Source: Geomonas silvestris (GTDB lineage Bacteria; Desulfobacterota; Desulfuromonadia; Geobacterales; Geobacteraceae). From it: a DNA stretch of 64,000 nucleotides. The first letter of the stretch is position 1; every line of letters begins with the position of its first letter. Made by a program: the position numbers and the translations under genes. The notes beneath the pieces were generated by a model that worked only from the letters and a program-made list of their open reading frames with translations, searched no databases and was not told the origin of the DNA. Where the stretch lies: the NCBI RefSeq assembly GCF_014193515.1, contig NZ_BLXX01000013.1, positions 1-64,000 of the forward strand, written 5' to 3'. This document shows positions 1 through 9,934 of this stretch, piece after piece.

Positions 1-78
1 CGTCTCCAAGACTTGGTGCAGAGCGATCCCGGGGTGGAGGCTAGCCCTAAACCAGTTCTCGATCATTTACGAAGGTAG
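1..78 (+). CDS. C-terminal end of an unidentified protein, possibly a transposase
   Basis: The frame starting at base 1 is open for 25 codons and stops at a TAG ending at base 78. The tail reads ...ASPKPVLDHLRR. The bases just downstream, about 85-115, are compositionally unlike the neighbouring genes and contain GATAGGACATTTACAC, which looks like the terminal region of an insertion sequence. The identity is a guess from context. The gene runs off the window, so neither start nor family can be seen. Confidence 0.3.
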   Translation, partial: RLQDLVQSDPGVEASPKPVLDHLRR

Positions 79-182
79 AATGCCCGTTATGTAGCCGATA
101 GGACATTTACACAAAATCCTTTACACCCCCAGAGGGGCTGCGGGGCCCCCGAGGGGGCGGAACTGCTGCCTAGCCTCCCCCA

Positions 183-2084
183 TCAACCTCCCTTTTTCAG
201 CTCCAGTTCCTCCCACCGCGCATAGCTCGTGGCAAGCTCACCTTCAAGGCGACTGTAGTTTGCCGAGATGGCCGCTATCCCACCGTCAACCGCCGCATAA
301 CAGCTGGGATCCGCCAGTTGCTTCTCAACCTCGGCAAACTCCTGCTCCAGCACACCGATGTTGGCCTCCAGCTTCTCAAGCTCGATCCGCTCCGCATAGG
401 TGAGCCCCTTCTTCGCCTTCTCCGGCCGCGCCGCCGGGGCGTCCTTCTTCTCCACGCGCTGGGCAGCAACCGCTGCTACCCGGTTCTCTTCCTTGCGCTC
501 GCGGTAGTTGGTGTAGTTCCCCTCGTAGAAGATGACGCTCCCCTCCCCTTCGAAGGCGAGCACCCCCGTCGCCACCTTGTCCAGGAAGAAGCGGTCGTGG
601 GTTACCATGAGCACGCACCCCGGGAAGTTCGCGAGTGAAGCGTCCAGAAGCTGCAGGGTCGGGATGTCGAGGTCGTTGGTCGGCTCGTCGAGCACCAGCA
701 GGTTCGCGTCCTGCAGCATGAGGCGCGCCAGGATGAGCCGGCTCTTCTCACCACCGGAGAGGCTGCCGATCGGGCGGCGCCGGTCCTCCGGTGCAAACAG
801 GAACTCCTCGAGGTAGCCGATCTTGTGCCGCTTCTCCCCGTTACTGGTGGTGACGTAATCCCCCTCGCCGAAGAAGTCGTACACGGTCTGGTCGGGATCG
901 ATCACCTCGCGCAACTGGTCAAAGTAGGAGATCTTGGTCTTCTTGCCGACCACCAGCTTCCCCGAGTCCGGTTCCTCCTGCCCCATGATCATCCTGATCA
1001 GGGTGGTCTTGCCGCAGCCGTTGGGGCCGATGACGCCGACGCGGTCGCCGCGCTTCATCCCGAAGCTCACCCCTTTGAGGAGCTTGCGCTCGCCGTACCC
1101 CTTGGCCACCTTGTCCAGCTCGAGGATGGTGCCGCCCAGCCCCTCCTCGGTGTTGAAGCCGATCTTGAGCTCCTTGCGCACCGGGCCTGAGACGGCCTCC
1201 TCCAGGTCGTAGAAGCGGTCGATGCGCGCCTTCTGCTTGGTGGTCCTGGCCGCCGGGCCGCGCCGCATCCAGGCGGTCTCGGTGCGCAACAGGTTCAGCA
1301 GACGCGAGCGGGTAGTCGCCTCGCCCATCAGGCGCTCCTCGCGCTGTTCGAGGTATTGGGAGTAGCCGCCCGGATAGGAGATGATGGCGCCGCGTTCCAG
1401 CTCCAGCATCCTCGTCACCACCTGGTCCAGGAAGTAGCGGTCGTGGGTGATCAGCATGACGGCGCCGGGGTACGCCTTCAGGTGTTCCTGCAGCCACTGG
1501 GTGGTGTCGGCGTCCAGGTGGTTGGTCGGCTCGTCCAGGAGCAGCAGGTCCGGCGCCTGCAAGAGGAGCCGCGCCAGTGCCACCCGGCGCTTGGTACCCC
1601 CGGAGAGGGTGCCGATCTTCTGGTTCGGGTCGGGAAGCTGCAGATGGGTCATCATTTCGGCCACCCGGTGGTCGGTGTTCCAGCCGCCGTGGTGCTCGAT
1701 CCAGACCGAGAGCTCCCCCTGGCGCGCCAGCAGCCGGTCCAGGTCGGCCGGGTTCTGCGCCATCTTCTCGGAGATCTCGTTGAACTCGGCCATGGTCTTT
1801 CTGATCTTCACCAGACCGCTCTCTATCTCGGCGGCGACCGTCGAAGTCTCGTCCAGGACCGGATCCTGGCTCAGGTAGCCCACCTGCGCGCCGCGTTTCA
1901 TGGCGATCGAGCCGCCGTCCGAGTCCTCCACGCCGGCGAGGATGGTGAGCAGTGTCGATTTGCCGGCACCGTTGGCCCCGATCAACCCCACCCTCTCGTC
2001 GTCGCCCACCGCGAAGATCACCTTGTCGAGGATCACCTTGGACCCGAAACTCTTGCTCAGCCCCACTACGTCAACTACGTTCAT
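183..2084 (-). CDS. uup: ABC-F family ATP-binding protein (Uup-like)
   Basis: Soluble tandem ATPase of the ABC-F class, 633 residues. The first cassette has a Walker A GANGAGKST at about residues 36-44, signature LSGGTKRR and Walker B followed by DEPTNHLD. The second has GPNGCGKTT near residue 355, LSGGEKSR near 445 and DEPTNDLD. There is no membrane segment, so it is not a transporter. The charged linker and coiled-coil C-terminus after about residue 560 match the Uup branch, whose E. coli member affects ribosomes and transposon excision. ABC-F proteins generally act on the ribosome at the E site. It is the last gene of the minus-strand run before the window edge. The family is certain and the Uup subfamily likely. 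Confidence 0.93.
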   Translation of the reverse strand: MNVVDVVGLSKSFGSKVILDKVIFAVGDDERVGLIGANGAGKSTLLTILAGVEDSDGGSIAMKRGAQVGYLSQDPVLDETSTVAAEIESGLVKIRKTMAEFNEISEKMAQNPADLDRLLARQGELSVWIEHHGGWNTDHRVAEMMTHLQLPDPNQKIGTLSGGTKRRVALARLLLQAPDLLLLDEPTNHLDADTTQWLQEHLKAYPGAVMLITHDRYFLDQVVTRMLELERGAIISYPGGYSQYLEQREERLMGEATTRSRLLNLLRTETAWMRRGPAARTTKQKARIDRFYDLEEAVSGPVRKELKIGFNTEEGLGGTILELDKVAKGYGERKLLKGVSFGMKRGDRVGVIGPNGCGKTTLIRMIMGQEEPDSGKLVVGKKTKISYFDQLREVIDPDQTVYDFFGEGDYVTTSNGEKRHKIGYLEEFLFAPEDRRRPIGSLSGGEKSRLILARLMLQDANLLVLDEPTNDLDIPTLQLLDASLANFPGCVLMVTHDRFFLDKVATGVLAFEGEGSVIFYEGNYTNYRERKEENRVAAVAAQRVEKKDAPAARPEKAKKGLTYAERIELEKLEANIGVLEQEFAEVEKQLADPSCYAAVDGGIAAISANYSRLEGELATSYARWEELELKKGG

Positions 2085-2205
2085 TCCAGCTCCTCATATA
2101 AATCAGTGGACCGGAGCCTGGGGATACCCGCGGCAACCTCGACCGCCCCGGTCCCATCCCCTGGCCCCTGCCTTTCCTCTACGCCATTGCCCCCGGGCCC
2201 TGCCT

Positions 2206-2706
2206 TTAGTCCCTGCCGTTAAACAGGTTTCCCAGCCCCTTGAAGAGGTTTCCCGGGCGGTACTGCGGCGGGACCGCGTAGGTGCCGGTGCGGTTCACCG
2301 GGATGCTGCGCTGCCCGACCGGGGTCTCCAGGTCGAGTCCGGCGGAAAGCGTATAGGGGATGTGGTCGGGATCGGGCATCCTCTTGAGGATCTCGATGAG
2401 TTCGCCATAGCCGATCTTCACCGGGATGCGCACGCCGGTCTCGCTCTTCGCGGGGAAACGGATCTCGTCGCGCGCCCCCCCTCTGGCCAGCGGGAGCGCC
2501 ATTACCTTGAGGTCGTAGCTGTAGCCCAAAAGCCGCAGGTCGAACGAGTTGGGATTGTCGACCGTCAGGTAGAGCTCCATGCCGAGCCCGGCAGGATCCA
2601 GCGACACTACATTGAGGTCCCGGACCGCGACCTGGGGTTCCTTCACGAACAAGGTGCACCCGGAGAGGATCAGCACCAGCACAACCAGCCATACCGCTTT
2701 TTTCAC
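2206..2706 (-). CDS. LEA14-like (LEA type 2) lipoprotein
   Basis: 166-residue lipoprotein. The N-terminus is a hydrophobic signal ending in a lipobox with LILSGC, so the mature protein is probably lipid-anchored in the envelope. The rest has the immunoglobulin-like beta pattern of LEA type 2 / water-stress proteins, including VDNPNSFDLRLLGYSYDLKV, which is diagnostic of the family. The start is GTG, eight bases after a good GAGGAG ribosome site, giving MKKAVWL. It follows the lytic transglycosylase gene on the same strand but is separated from it by a terminator. The biochemical role of bacterial members is poorly known. Confidence 0.8.
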   Translation of the reverse strand: MKKAVWLVVLVLILSGCTLFVKEPQVAVRDLNVVSLDPAGLGMELYLTVDNPNSFDLRLLGYSYDLKVMALPLARGGARDEIRFPAKSETGVRIPVKIGYGELIEILKRMPDPDHIPYTLSAGLDLETPVGQRSIPVNRTGTYAVPPQYRPGNLFKGLGNLFNGRD

Positions 2707-2723
2707 ACGCTATCTCCTCAAAT

Positions 2724-2750
2724 AAAAAAAGGGGCGGATTCCGCCCCCGG
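2724..2750 (-). terminator. Intrinsic terminator of the lytic transglycosylase gene
   Basis: On the minus strand GGGGCGG-AAT-CCGCCCC forms a perfect seven-pair hairpin followed directly by seven T residues. It lies just downstream of the transglycosylase stop and just upstream of the LEA14-like lipoprotein start. Confidence 0.88.
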
Positions 2751-2790
2751 AACCCGCCCACTATACCACAACCCAATGATACGAAAAAGA

Positions 2791-3492
2791 CTATCCGTGA
2801 CTTGCCATCTGGACCAGGAGCCCACGGTCCTGAAAACCTTTTTCGAGCTCCTGCAGGATTTCGGCCCTGAAGCGCTTGCGCAGCTTGTCGTAGGCTACGG
2901 CGGCCGGACCCGCACCGCAGTAGTAGCGCTTCGCCCTGGACAGGTTGCCCCCCGCCATGGTGAGCTTCTCTTTGAGCTCCCGCACCGCAGCGTCGGCGCA
3001 TTTCTCGTCGTCCCTCATCTCGGAGGGGTGGAACCCGTGGCTCCTCGCCCGCTCGGGCATCAACTGCCAGACACCCAGGGCGCCCTTGGAGGACACCGCC
3101 CGGGAGGAAAGCTGATGGCCGCCGGTCTCCGCGAGTGCGATCTCCGCCAGGTCGAGCGGCGTGAAGGTGGTCCCGATGGTCTTCTTGAAGCAGAGCTCCG
3201 CAAGCCACTGGGCCCGCTCCGGCGTGGTGCGCCGGGCAAAGGTGGCCGAGATGGCCGGGATCTGCTTCCTCCTTACTTCTACAGCGTCGTCATCTTGGAA
3301 AGGTTGTACCTGCGCCGGCTTCTGGGCAGGTCCTGTTGCGTTCGATTTCTCTTCCGATTCCCGGGCTAAAAGATCCCGGTCCCACGGAGACAGGCCAGGC
3401 TGAACTGTGGCCTGGGTCTGCTGCAGATGGGACTGGTCACACGATGCGCTCAAAAACAGCACCGCGACCAGCGATACGATCGTTCTTTTCAT
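2791..3492 (-). CDS. Lytic transglycosylase, SLT-domain lipoprotein
   Basis: 233-residue exported protein with a short signal peptide ending in the lipobox LSASC (Cys18). A proline/charge-rich linker reaches about residue 90. The C-terminal part carries the SLT fold: IALAETGG holds the likely catalytic glutamate, followed by SSKGALGVWQLMPERA, the family's substrate-groove motif, and a late tyrosine motif around KRYYCG. Such enzymes cleave the MurNAc-GlcNAc bond of peptidoglycan to 1,6-anhydro products. It is shorter than MltC or Slt. The cognate machine is unknown and no secretion or flagellar gene is nearby. Confidence 0.85.
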   Translation of the reverse strand: MKRTIVSLVAVLFLSASCDQSHLQQTQATVQPGLSPWDRDLLARESEEKSNATGPAQKPAQVQPFQDDDAVEVRRKQIPAISATFARRTTPERAQWLAELCFKKTIGTTFTPLDLAEIALAETGGHQLSSRAVSSKGALGVWQLMPERARSHGFHPSEMRDDEKCADAAVRELKEKLTMAGGNLSRAKRYYCGAGPAAVAYDKLRKRFRAEILQELEKGFQDRGLLVQMASHG

Positions 3493-3679
3493 AGATGGTT
3501 AGTTTGAATGGCTTTGCCGGCTTTCAGGTGTCAGCTCCTTACTGTCGGTTTAGGCCCGCGCCAATCATCTCCTTCTTTTAATTAAATCCCCTCATATATA
3601 AAAGGCCCAGAGGCCTAAAGTGTAGCCAATACCGACAACATTGCAAGCGTTAAATTAGATTTGTGTAAGATTTCCAAAC

Positions 3680-3705
3680 AAAAAAAGAGGACCGACGCCG
3701 GCCCC
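3680..3705 (-). terminator. Probable intrinsic terminator of trpB
   Basis: Read on the minus strand, GGCCG-GCGT-CGGTCC forms a short GC-rich stem followed by TCTTTTTTT, about 30 bases after the trpB stop. Confidence 0.6.
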
Positions 3706-3733
3706 CTTCCCTTGAGCACAGGATGTCAAATAG

Positions 3734-4924
3734 TTACAGCTGCACCCCCATCACGTCGGCAACGGTGTGGATGTCCTTGTCCCCCCTGCCGGAGAGGCAG
3801 ACCACGATGCTTTTGTCGCGGGAGAGCGTGGGGGCGAGGCGCATGGCGTGAGCCACGGCGTGCGACGACTCCAGGGCCGGAATGATCCCCTCTTCGCGGG
3901 TGAGTGCCTGGAAGGCGTCCAGAGCCTCCGCGTCGGTAACCGACACGTAGCTCGCGCGGCCGCTCTCTTTCAGGTAGGCGTGCTCGGGTCCCACACCGGG
4001 GTAGTCGAGTCCCGCGGAGATGGAGTGCGCATGTGCTATCTGGCCGAAGGCGTCCTGCAACAGAAAGGTCTTGTTGCCGTGCAACACCCCGACGCTGCCG
4101 GCGCACAAGGGGGCTGCGTGCTTGCCGGAATCGATGCCGTAACCGGCCGCCTCGACCCCGATCAGCTGCACCGAGGCGTCCTCCCGGAAGGCGTGGAAGA
4201 GGCCGATGGCGTTGCTGCCGCCGCCGACGGCGGCAACCAGGTAGTCGGGCAGGCGCCCTTCGGCAGCCAGGTGCTGCTCCCGGGCCTCGTCGCCGATGAC
4301 CGCCTGGAAATCGCGCACCATGACCGGGTAGGGATGCGGCCCCGCGACGGTGCCGATGATGTAGAAGGTGTCGGCGACGTTGGTGACCCACCGGCGCATC
4401 GCCTCGTTCATGGCGTCTTTGAGCGTTGCGGTGCCGGAGCTGACCGGAACCACCGTGGCACCCAGGAGCTTCATGCGGAACACGTTGAGGGACTGGCGGC
4501 GGATGTCCTCCTCGCCCATGTATACCTCGCACTGCATCCCGAAGAGCGCCGCCACCGTGGCCGTCGCTACGCCGTGCTGTCCGGCGCCGGTTTCGGCGAT
4601 CACCTTGTTTTTCCCCATCCGCTTGGCCAAAAGGGCCTGGCCGATGGTATTGTTCACCTTGTGCGCGCCGGTGTGGTTTAAGTCTTCGCGCTTGAGATAG
4701 ATCTTGGCGCCCCCCAGCTTGTCACTGAGCTTGGCCGCCAGGTACAGGGGGTTCGGCCGGCCCACGTACTGACGCAGGTAGTAGGCGAACTCCTCCTGGA
4801 ATTCCTTATCGTTGCGGTAGTGCTGGTAGGCCTGCTCGAGCTCGAGCAGGGCCGGCATCAACGTCTCCGAGACGTATCTGCCCCCAAATCTACCGAAGTG
4901 TCCGTGACTGTCAGGCAGCTCCAA
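3734..4924 (-). CDS. trpB: Tryptophan synthase beta subunit
   Basis: 396 residues, normal length for TrpB. It condenses indole with L-serine using pyridoxal phosphate. The PLP lysine is Lys89 in HTGAHKVNN, followed by the glutamate motif [10 protein letters not shown] and the phosphate-binding loop VGGGSNAIG. It forms an alpha2-beta2 complex with TrpA. Here trpA lies 25 kb away (29995-30792), so the usual trpBA pair is split. The gene is a single transcription unit with a T-rich terminator downstream and a 230-base intergenic region upstream, shared with the divergent trmL. Confidence 0.97.
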   Translation of the reverse strand: MELPDSHGHFGRFGGRYVSETLMPALLELEQAYQHYRNDKEFQEEFAYYLRQYVGRPNPLYLAAKLSDKLGGAKIYLKREDLNHTGAHKVNNTIGQALLAKRMGKNKVIAETGAGQHGVATATVAALFGMQCEVYMGEEDIRRQSLNVFRMKLLGATVVPVSSGTATLKDAMNEAMRRWVTNVADTFYIIGTVAGPHPYPVMVRDFQAVIGDEAREQHLAAEGRLPDYLVAAVGGGSNAIGLFHAFREDASVQLIGVEAAGYGIDSGKHAAPLCAGSVGVLHGNKTFLLQDAFGQIAHAHSISAGLDYPGVGPEHAYLKESGRASYVSVTDAEALDAFQALTREEGIIPALESSHAVAHAMRLAPTLSRDKSIVVCLSGRGDKDIHTVADVMGVQL

Positions 4925-5100
4925 AATTGCCTCCGTGTGTTAAAGAGGTGCAGACCATAGCACTAATTTAGAAAAATTGCAAGCTTACGTAACTGAGACC
5001 ACTTTTAAAGGCGCATAATCACTGGGGTTTACAGGATTTCTTTTTGCGTAACGTGAAGCTTTGAGCTAATAATAAAGTACAGATTGAGTAGCTTTTTTTC

Positions 5101-5106
5101 TATAAT
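5101..5106 (+). promoter_or_regulatory. Candidate -10 element for trmL
   Basis: A perfect TATAAT lies 49 bases upstream of the trmL ATG in the AT-rich trpB-trmL spacer. No good -35 box sits at the right spacing: TTGAGT is only 11 bases away. The gene's ribosome site is AAGGAG at about 5139-5144. Confidence 0.4.
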
Positions 5107-5154
5107 GAGAAAGTGCGTTTACAAATAGATTAAAGCTGTAAGGAGATCTTAGAA

Positions 5155-5631
5155 ATGTCGTGCAGCGTACCGTTTAACATAGTGCTGGTCGAGCCGGAAA
5201 TTCCGCCAAACACCGGCAACATAGCCCGCCTCTGCGGCGCCACCGCTACCGTGCTGCACCTGGTTGGCAAGCTCGGTTTTTCTACCGACGACCGCTACCT
5301 GAAGCGGGCCGGCCTCGATTACTGGAGCGAGGTGGATATCCGTTACTGGCCCGACCTCCCTGCCCTCGAGCGGGCCTTTCCCGGGGGCCGCTTCGTCTAC
5401 ACCAGCAAGAAGGCGCCTAGGAGTTATGTGGAGTTCGGCTTCAGGGCGGGGGATTTCATCGTGTTCGGGAAGGAGACCAAGGGGCTGCCGGAGGAACTCA
5501 TCGAGGCGAACCCGGAGCGCTCGGTGCGCATCCCGATCTTCGGCAAGGTGCGCAGCCTGAACCTGTCGACGTCGGCGGGTATCGTGCTCTACGAGGCCTT
5601 GCGGCAGACCGGGGCGCTGGAGGGGGAGTAG
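5155..5631 (+). CDS. trmL: tRNA (cytidine/uridine-34-2'-O)-methyltransferase TrmL
   Basis: 158-residue SPOUT-class enzyme that methylates the 2'-hydroxyl of the wobble nucleotide in certain tRNALeu isoacceptors using S-adenosylmethionine. Seen here: the N-terminal motif EPEIPPNTGNIARLC, the FGKETKGLPEEL loop, and the trefoil-knot SAM site IPIFGKVRSLNLSTSAG. The length is typical of TrmL, which lacks the extra RNA-binding domain of TrmH. It is monocistronic, converging on hicB. Confidence 0.94.
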   Translation: MSCSVPFNIVLVEPEIPPNTGNIARLCGATATVLHLVGKLGFSTDDRYLKRAGLDYWSEVDIRYWPDLPALERAFPGGRFVYTSKKAPRSYVEFGFRAGDFIVFGKETKGLPEELIEANPERSVRIPIFGKVRSLNLSTSAGIVLYEALRQTGALEGE

Positions 5632-5648
5632 CAGGGGCAGGACGGTTT

Positions 5649-5861
5649 CTAGGAGACGGCCATGATTTCTGCGTAAGAGCGGGGTTCTGGGATCGGCTGG
5701 TTATCTTCCATGAGCCCCTCGATGTGGAATTTCAGGGCCTTGCGCATATTCGCCTCGGTCTCTTCCCGAGTGGCTCCGGTAGCTACGCAACCGGGAAGGT
5801 CGGGGGCGTAGGCGGAAAAGTTTGTTTCTGTTTTTTCGATGACGACCAGGTAGCTGTACAT
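5649..5861 (-). CDS. hicB: HicB-family antitoxin
   Basis: 70-residue HicB-like protein with the RNase-H-like partial fold: YLVVIEKTETNFSAYAPDLPGCVATG matches the family signature Y.vviek....y.a..pDlpGc.atG. Its partner hicA lies immediately upstream on the same strand with a two-base gap but is frameshifted (5864-6057). No extra DNA-binding domain is visible in this short form. If hicA is truly dead, this is an orphan antitoxin. Confidence 0.85.
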   Translation of the reverse strand: MYSYLVVIEKTETNFSAYAPDLPGCVATGATREETEANMRKALKFHIEGLMEDNQPIPEPRSYAEIMAVS

Positions 5862-5863
5862 GT

Positions 5864-6057
5864 TTAGCCTCTCTTCTCTATTTTCGCCTGTTTATAGATA
5901 CTGTTCAAGGTTCCCGGTGCAAGGTCGTCGTTGCCGTGCCCGGCGATGGTGACCCGCCCCGACTTTATCGGGTGCTTGAACTGTCGATGGCTCCCCGGCT
6001 TGCCACCAGGTACCACCCGTCATCCTCTATCAGCTTTATCACATCCCTTATTTTCAT
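5864..6057 (-). pseudogene. hicA: Frameshifted HicA mRNA-interferase toxin
   Basis: The start reads MKIRDVIKLIEDDGWYLVAS, the classic HicA N-terminus with its dsRNA-binding-like fold. After residue 21 the frame ends early in ...SSSTR. Restoring one base in the GGGG run (plus-strand C4 at 5993-5996) gives GSHRQFKHPIKSGRVTIAGH, which holds the catalytic His motif GSH and a normal C-terminus ending two bases before hicB. Active HicA cleaves mRNA and is neutralised by HicB. The one-base deletion in a homopolymer may be real inactivation or a sequencing error. Confidence 0.82.
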
Positions 6058-6107
6058 GCAGCAAAGGATAGCACGGCTGCTTTTTTGGGCAGTTACCCGG
6101 CAACAAA

Positions 6108-6140
6108 CAAGAAAGGGCGAGAGGTTTCCCTCTCGCCCAT
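6108..6140 (-). terminator. Terminator of the sdhCAB operon
   Basis: Minus-strand hairpin GGGCGAGAGG-GAAA-CCTCTCGCCC with a ten-pair stem, followed by TTTCTTGTTT. It sits about 30 bases past the sdhB stop and before hicA. Confidence 0.85.
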
Positions 6141-6167
6141 TCTTGTTCTTGCCTGGTACTTCGTCTG

Positions 6168-6931
<764 letters not shown>

Positions 6932-6932
<1 letters not shown>

Positions 6933-8845
6933 TATTTGTAGCTCCTTACCGCCAGATGAACGTTCTCGAACGTCAACGGCTCCTTGTGCAGTTCAGGTTC
7001 GTTGCCGACACCTTTGAACTCCCAGGCGGCGGCATAGCAGTAATCCTCGTCGTTACGCTTGGCCTCGCCGTCCGGCATCTGGTGCTCGACGCGGAAGTGG
7101 CCGCCGCAGGACTCGTTTCTGTGCAGCGCGTCCTTGCTCATCAGCTCGGCGAACTCGAGGAAGTCGGCGACGCGGCCGGCGTTCTCGAGCTGCTGGTTCA
7201 GCTCCTCGCCCTTGCCGGTGACCTTGACGTTCTTCCAGAACTCCTCCCTTAAGACCGGGATCTTCTTGAGGGCGTCTTTCAGGCTCTCTTCGCTTCTGGC
7301 CATACCGACGTTTTCCCACATGATCTTGCCCAGTTCGCGGTGGAACTCCGAGACGGTCTTCTTGCCGTTGATGGAGAGGAACTTGTTGGTCTGCGCCTTG
7401 ATGTCCTCGATGGACTTCTTGCACTCGGGGTTGTCGGCCTTGACCGCGCCCGGCTTGGTCTTCGCGAGGTAGTTCGCGATGGTGTAGGGGATCACGAAGT
7501 AGCCGTCGGCCAGACCCTGCATGAGGGCGGAAGCACCCAGGCGGTTCGCGCCGTGCACCGAGAAGTTCGCCTCTCCCAGGACGAAGAGGCCCGGGACGTT
7601 GCTCTCGCAGTTGTAGTCGACCCACAGACCGCCCATGGAGTAGTGCGGAGCCGGGTACATGCGCATCGGCACCTTGTAGGCGTTCTCGTCGGTGATCTTC
7701 TCGTACATCTCGAAGAGGTTGCCGTAGCGCGCGCGGATGGTGTCCTCGCCCAGGCGCTTGATGGAGTCGGCGAAGTCGAGGTTGACCCCGCGACCGCCCG
7801 GTCCCACGCCGCGCCCTTCGTCGCACTGCTCCTTGGCGGCACGCGAGGCGATGTCGCGCGGGGCCAGGTTGCCGAAGGAGGGGTACTTCCTTTCCAGGTA
7901 GTAGTCGCGGTCCTCTTCCGGGATCTCGTTGGGGGGACGGTTGTCGCCCTTCTTCTTGGGCGCCCAGCAGCGGCCGTCGTTACGAAGCGACTCGGACATG
8001 AGGGTGAGTTTCGACTGGTGCTCGCCGGACTGCGGGATGCAGGTCGGGTGGATCTGGGTGTAGCAGGGGTTCGCGAAGAAGGCACCCTTTTTGTGGGCGC
8101 GCCAGGTCGCGGTGACCGAGCACCCCATGGCGTTGGTGGAGAGGTAGAACACGTTCACGTAGCCGCCGGTGGCCAGAACCACCGCGTCGCCCACGTGGGT
8201 GCGGATCTCGCCGGTGACCAGGTCGCGCACGGTGATACCCTTGGCCTCGCCGTCCACCACCACCAGGTCGAGCATCTCGGTGCGCTGGAAGAGCTTCACG
8301 CTGCCGGCTTTCACCTGGCGGGCGAGCGCGGAGTAGGCGCCCAGAAGGAGCTGCTGCCCCGTCTGGCCGCGGGCGTAGAAGGTACGGGAGACCTGGGCGC
8401 CGCCGAAGGAGCGGTTGTCCAGGTAGCCTGCGTAGTCGCGGGCGAAGGGAACACCCTGGGCCACGCACTGGTCGATGATGTTGTTGGACACCTGGGCCAG
8501 ACGCCAAACGTCCGCCTCACGGGCACGGAAGTCGCCACCCTTGATGGTGTCGTAGAACAGGCGGTAGATGCTGTCGCCGTCGTTGGGGTAGTTCTTCGCC
8601 GCGTTGATGCCGCCCTGCGCCGCGATGGAGTGGGCGCGGCGGGCGCTGTCCTGGTAGCAGAAAGCCTCCACGTTGTAGCCGAGCTCGCCCAAGGAAGCTG
8701 CGGCGGCGCCACCGGCGAGGCCGGTACCGACGACGAGGATCTTGTACTTACGCTTGTTTGCGGGGTTAACCAGCTTCAGGTCGAAGCGGTGCCGGTCCCA
8801 CGAGGTCTGAATCGGTCCTTTCGGACATTTTCCGTCGAGTATCAC
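6932..8845 (-). CDS. sdhA: Succinate dehydrogenase/fumarate reductase flavoprotein subunit
   Basis: 637-residue catalytic subunit that interconverts succinate and fumarate. The Rossmann motif [19 protein letters not shown] is near residue 38. The covalent-FAD histidine lies in [15 protein letters not shown]. Downstream are the active-site HPTCIP stretch and the [19 protein letters not shown] motif. The length exceeds the E. coli type and matches the long type B enzymes with a two-haem cytochrome b. It is the middle gene of sdhC-sdhA-sdhB, with 9 bases after sdhC and a 1-base overlap with sdhB. Confidence 0.97.
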
Positions 8846-8854
8846 TTGAACCCC

Positions 8855-9511
8855 CTAAAGTTTCAATAAGCCAACCAGGATCGTGGCAGGAATGGAGATG
8901 TAGGCAAGCATCAGGAAAGCGGAGATCACTTTGCCGGCCGTGCCGTAAACGGGAATGGTCTTATCGTTGTTCCAGCCCATGGTCTGCAGGAAGCTCGGGA
9001 TGCCGTGGGAGAGGTGCAGGAACAGCATGATCATGGCCAGGGCGTAGACCACGACGATCGCGGCGTTGGAGAAGCTCGTCACCACCATCTTGAACACGTC
9101 GACCACAGCCTGGTTGGCGGTCCAGGCCACATCGGGGGTCACCTTCACGGTGAACTGCAGCAGGTGGTACACGATGAAAGCTGCCAGCAGGAGGCCGGTC
9201 CAGATCATGTTCTCGGAGGCGAAGCTTGCCTTCAGCTGGCGCTTCACGGCGTAGTTCGTCGGGTTGGCGGCCTTGTTCTCCAGGGTCAGCATGACGCCGT
9301 AGCAGATGTGCGTGCCGACGATGGCCAGCATGATGGCGCGGAAGACCCAGACGACCGGCGGCATGCTGTGCAGGTGCTCGGCGTAGGCGTTGATCCACCC
9401 GAAGTAGATGGTGGAGTTACCGGCCAGGTGAATGAGGACGAAGATGATCAGGAGCTGGCCTGAAATCGACATCAGGAGCTTTCTTCCCACGGTGCTGTTG
9501 AATATTCGCAT
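8855..9511 (-). CDS. sdhC: Succinate dehydrogenase/fumarate reductase cytochrome b subunit
   Basis: Membrane anchor with about five transmembrane helices and conserved helix histidines (IHLAGNST, GTHICYGV, YHLLQF, LHLSHGIP) that would bind two b haems and link the enzyme to menaquinone. I place the start at MRIFNSTVGRKLLMS (218 residues). An upstream in-frame ATG at 9586 would add 25 hydrophilic residues without a good ribosome site. It is the first gene of the sdhCAB operon. A near-perfect palindromic operator lies 260 bases upstream. Confidence 0.93.
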   Translation of the reverse strand: MRIFNSTVGRKLLMSISGQLLIIFVLIHLAGNSTIYFGWINAYAEHLHSMPPVVWVFRAIMLAIVGTHICYGVMLTLENKAANPTNYAVKRQLKASFASENMIWTGLLLAAFIVYHLLQFTVKVTPDVAWTANQAVVDVFKMVVTSFSNAAIVVVYALAMIMLFLHLSHGIPSFLQTMGWNNDKTIPVYGTAGKVISAFLMLAYISIPATILVGLLKL

Positions 9512-9771
9512 GTTTGTTTTCCCTTTGCCTTTATCGAGAATCTGTTGGTGAGAATCTGTCTTCGGTGGAACCGTGTTTTTGCTCATTGAGGCCAGGTATC
9601 TGACTCACGGTGTCCGTTTCATAGGGATGGGGGTGCCCGCCATGGGCTCAATGCCTGCATTTCGTCTCTCCTTCTCTGTAAGTGATATAAATCCCTGCAA
9701 GCTGGATTGAGATAAAATGAGGTATTTCAGCGCGCATATTAAATGCCGCTAGGACAAAATGCAACAATTTT

Positions 9772-9788
9772 TTGTATACGGTATACAA
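9772..9788. promoter_or_regulatory. Perfect 8-1-8 palindrome, putative operator
   Basis: TTGTATAC-G-GTATACAA is an exact inverted repeat around one base, in the AT-rich intergenic region between the divergent sdhCAB operon and tgt. The form resembles sites of GntR/FadR-type repressors. The assignment is inference, and which of the two genes it controls is not shown. The rest of 9587-9934 holds no gene. Confidence 0.5.
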
Positions 9789-9934
9789 TTAATGTATTCG
9801 CCCGGATAAGCCGCTCAAGGCGCGACGAACGCCGTTATGGAATACCGCCGACTGGTTCATGTTGCATTTTGGGCCCCGCTCTGCTAAGTAAGTTACGGCT
9901 TCACACCAAAAAAACGCGTAACAACGGAAGGTTC

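Noticed and set aside
9743-9934. 64-residue N-terminal extension of Tgt
   Set aside because: The family starts at MIFKLL, which has its own ribosome site; the extension covers the putative operator.
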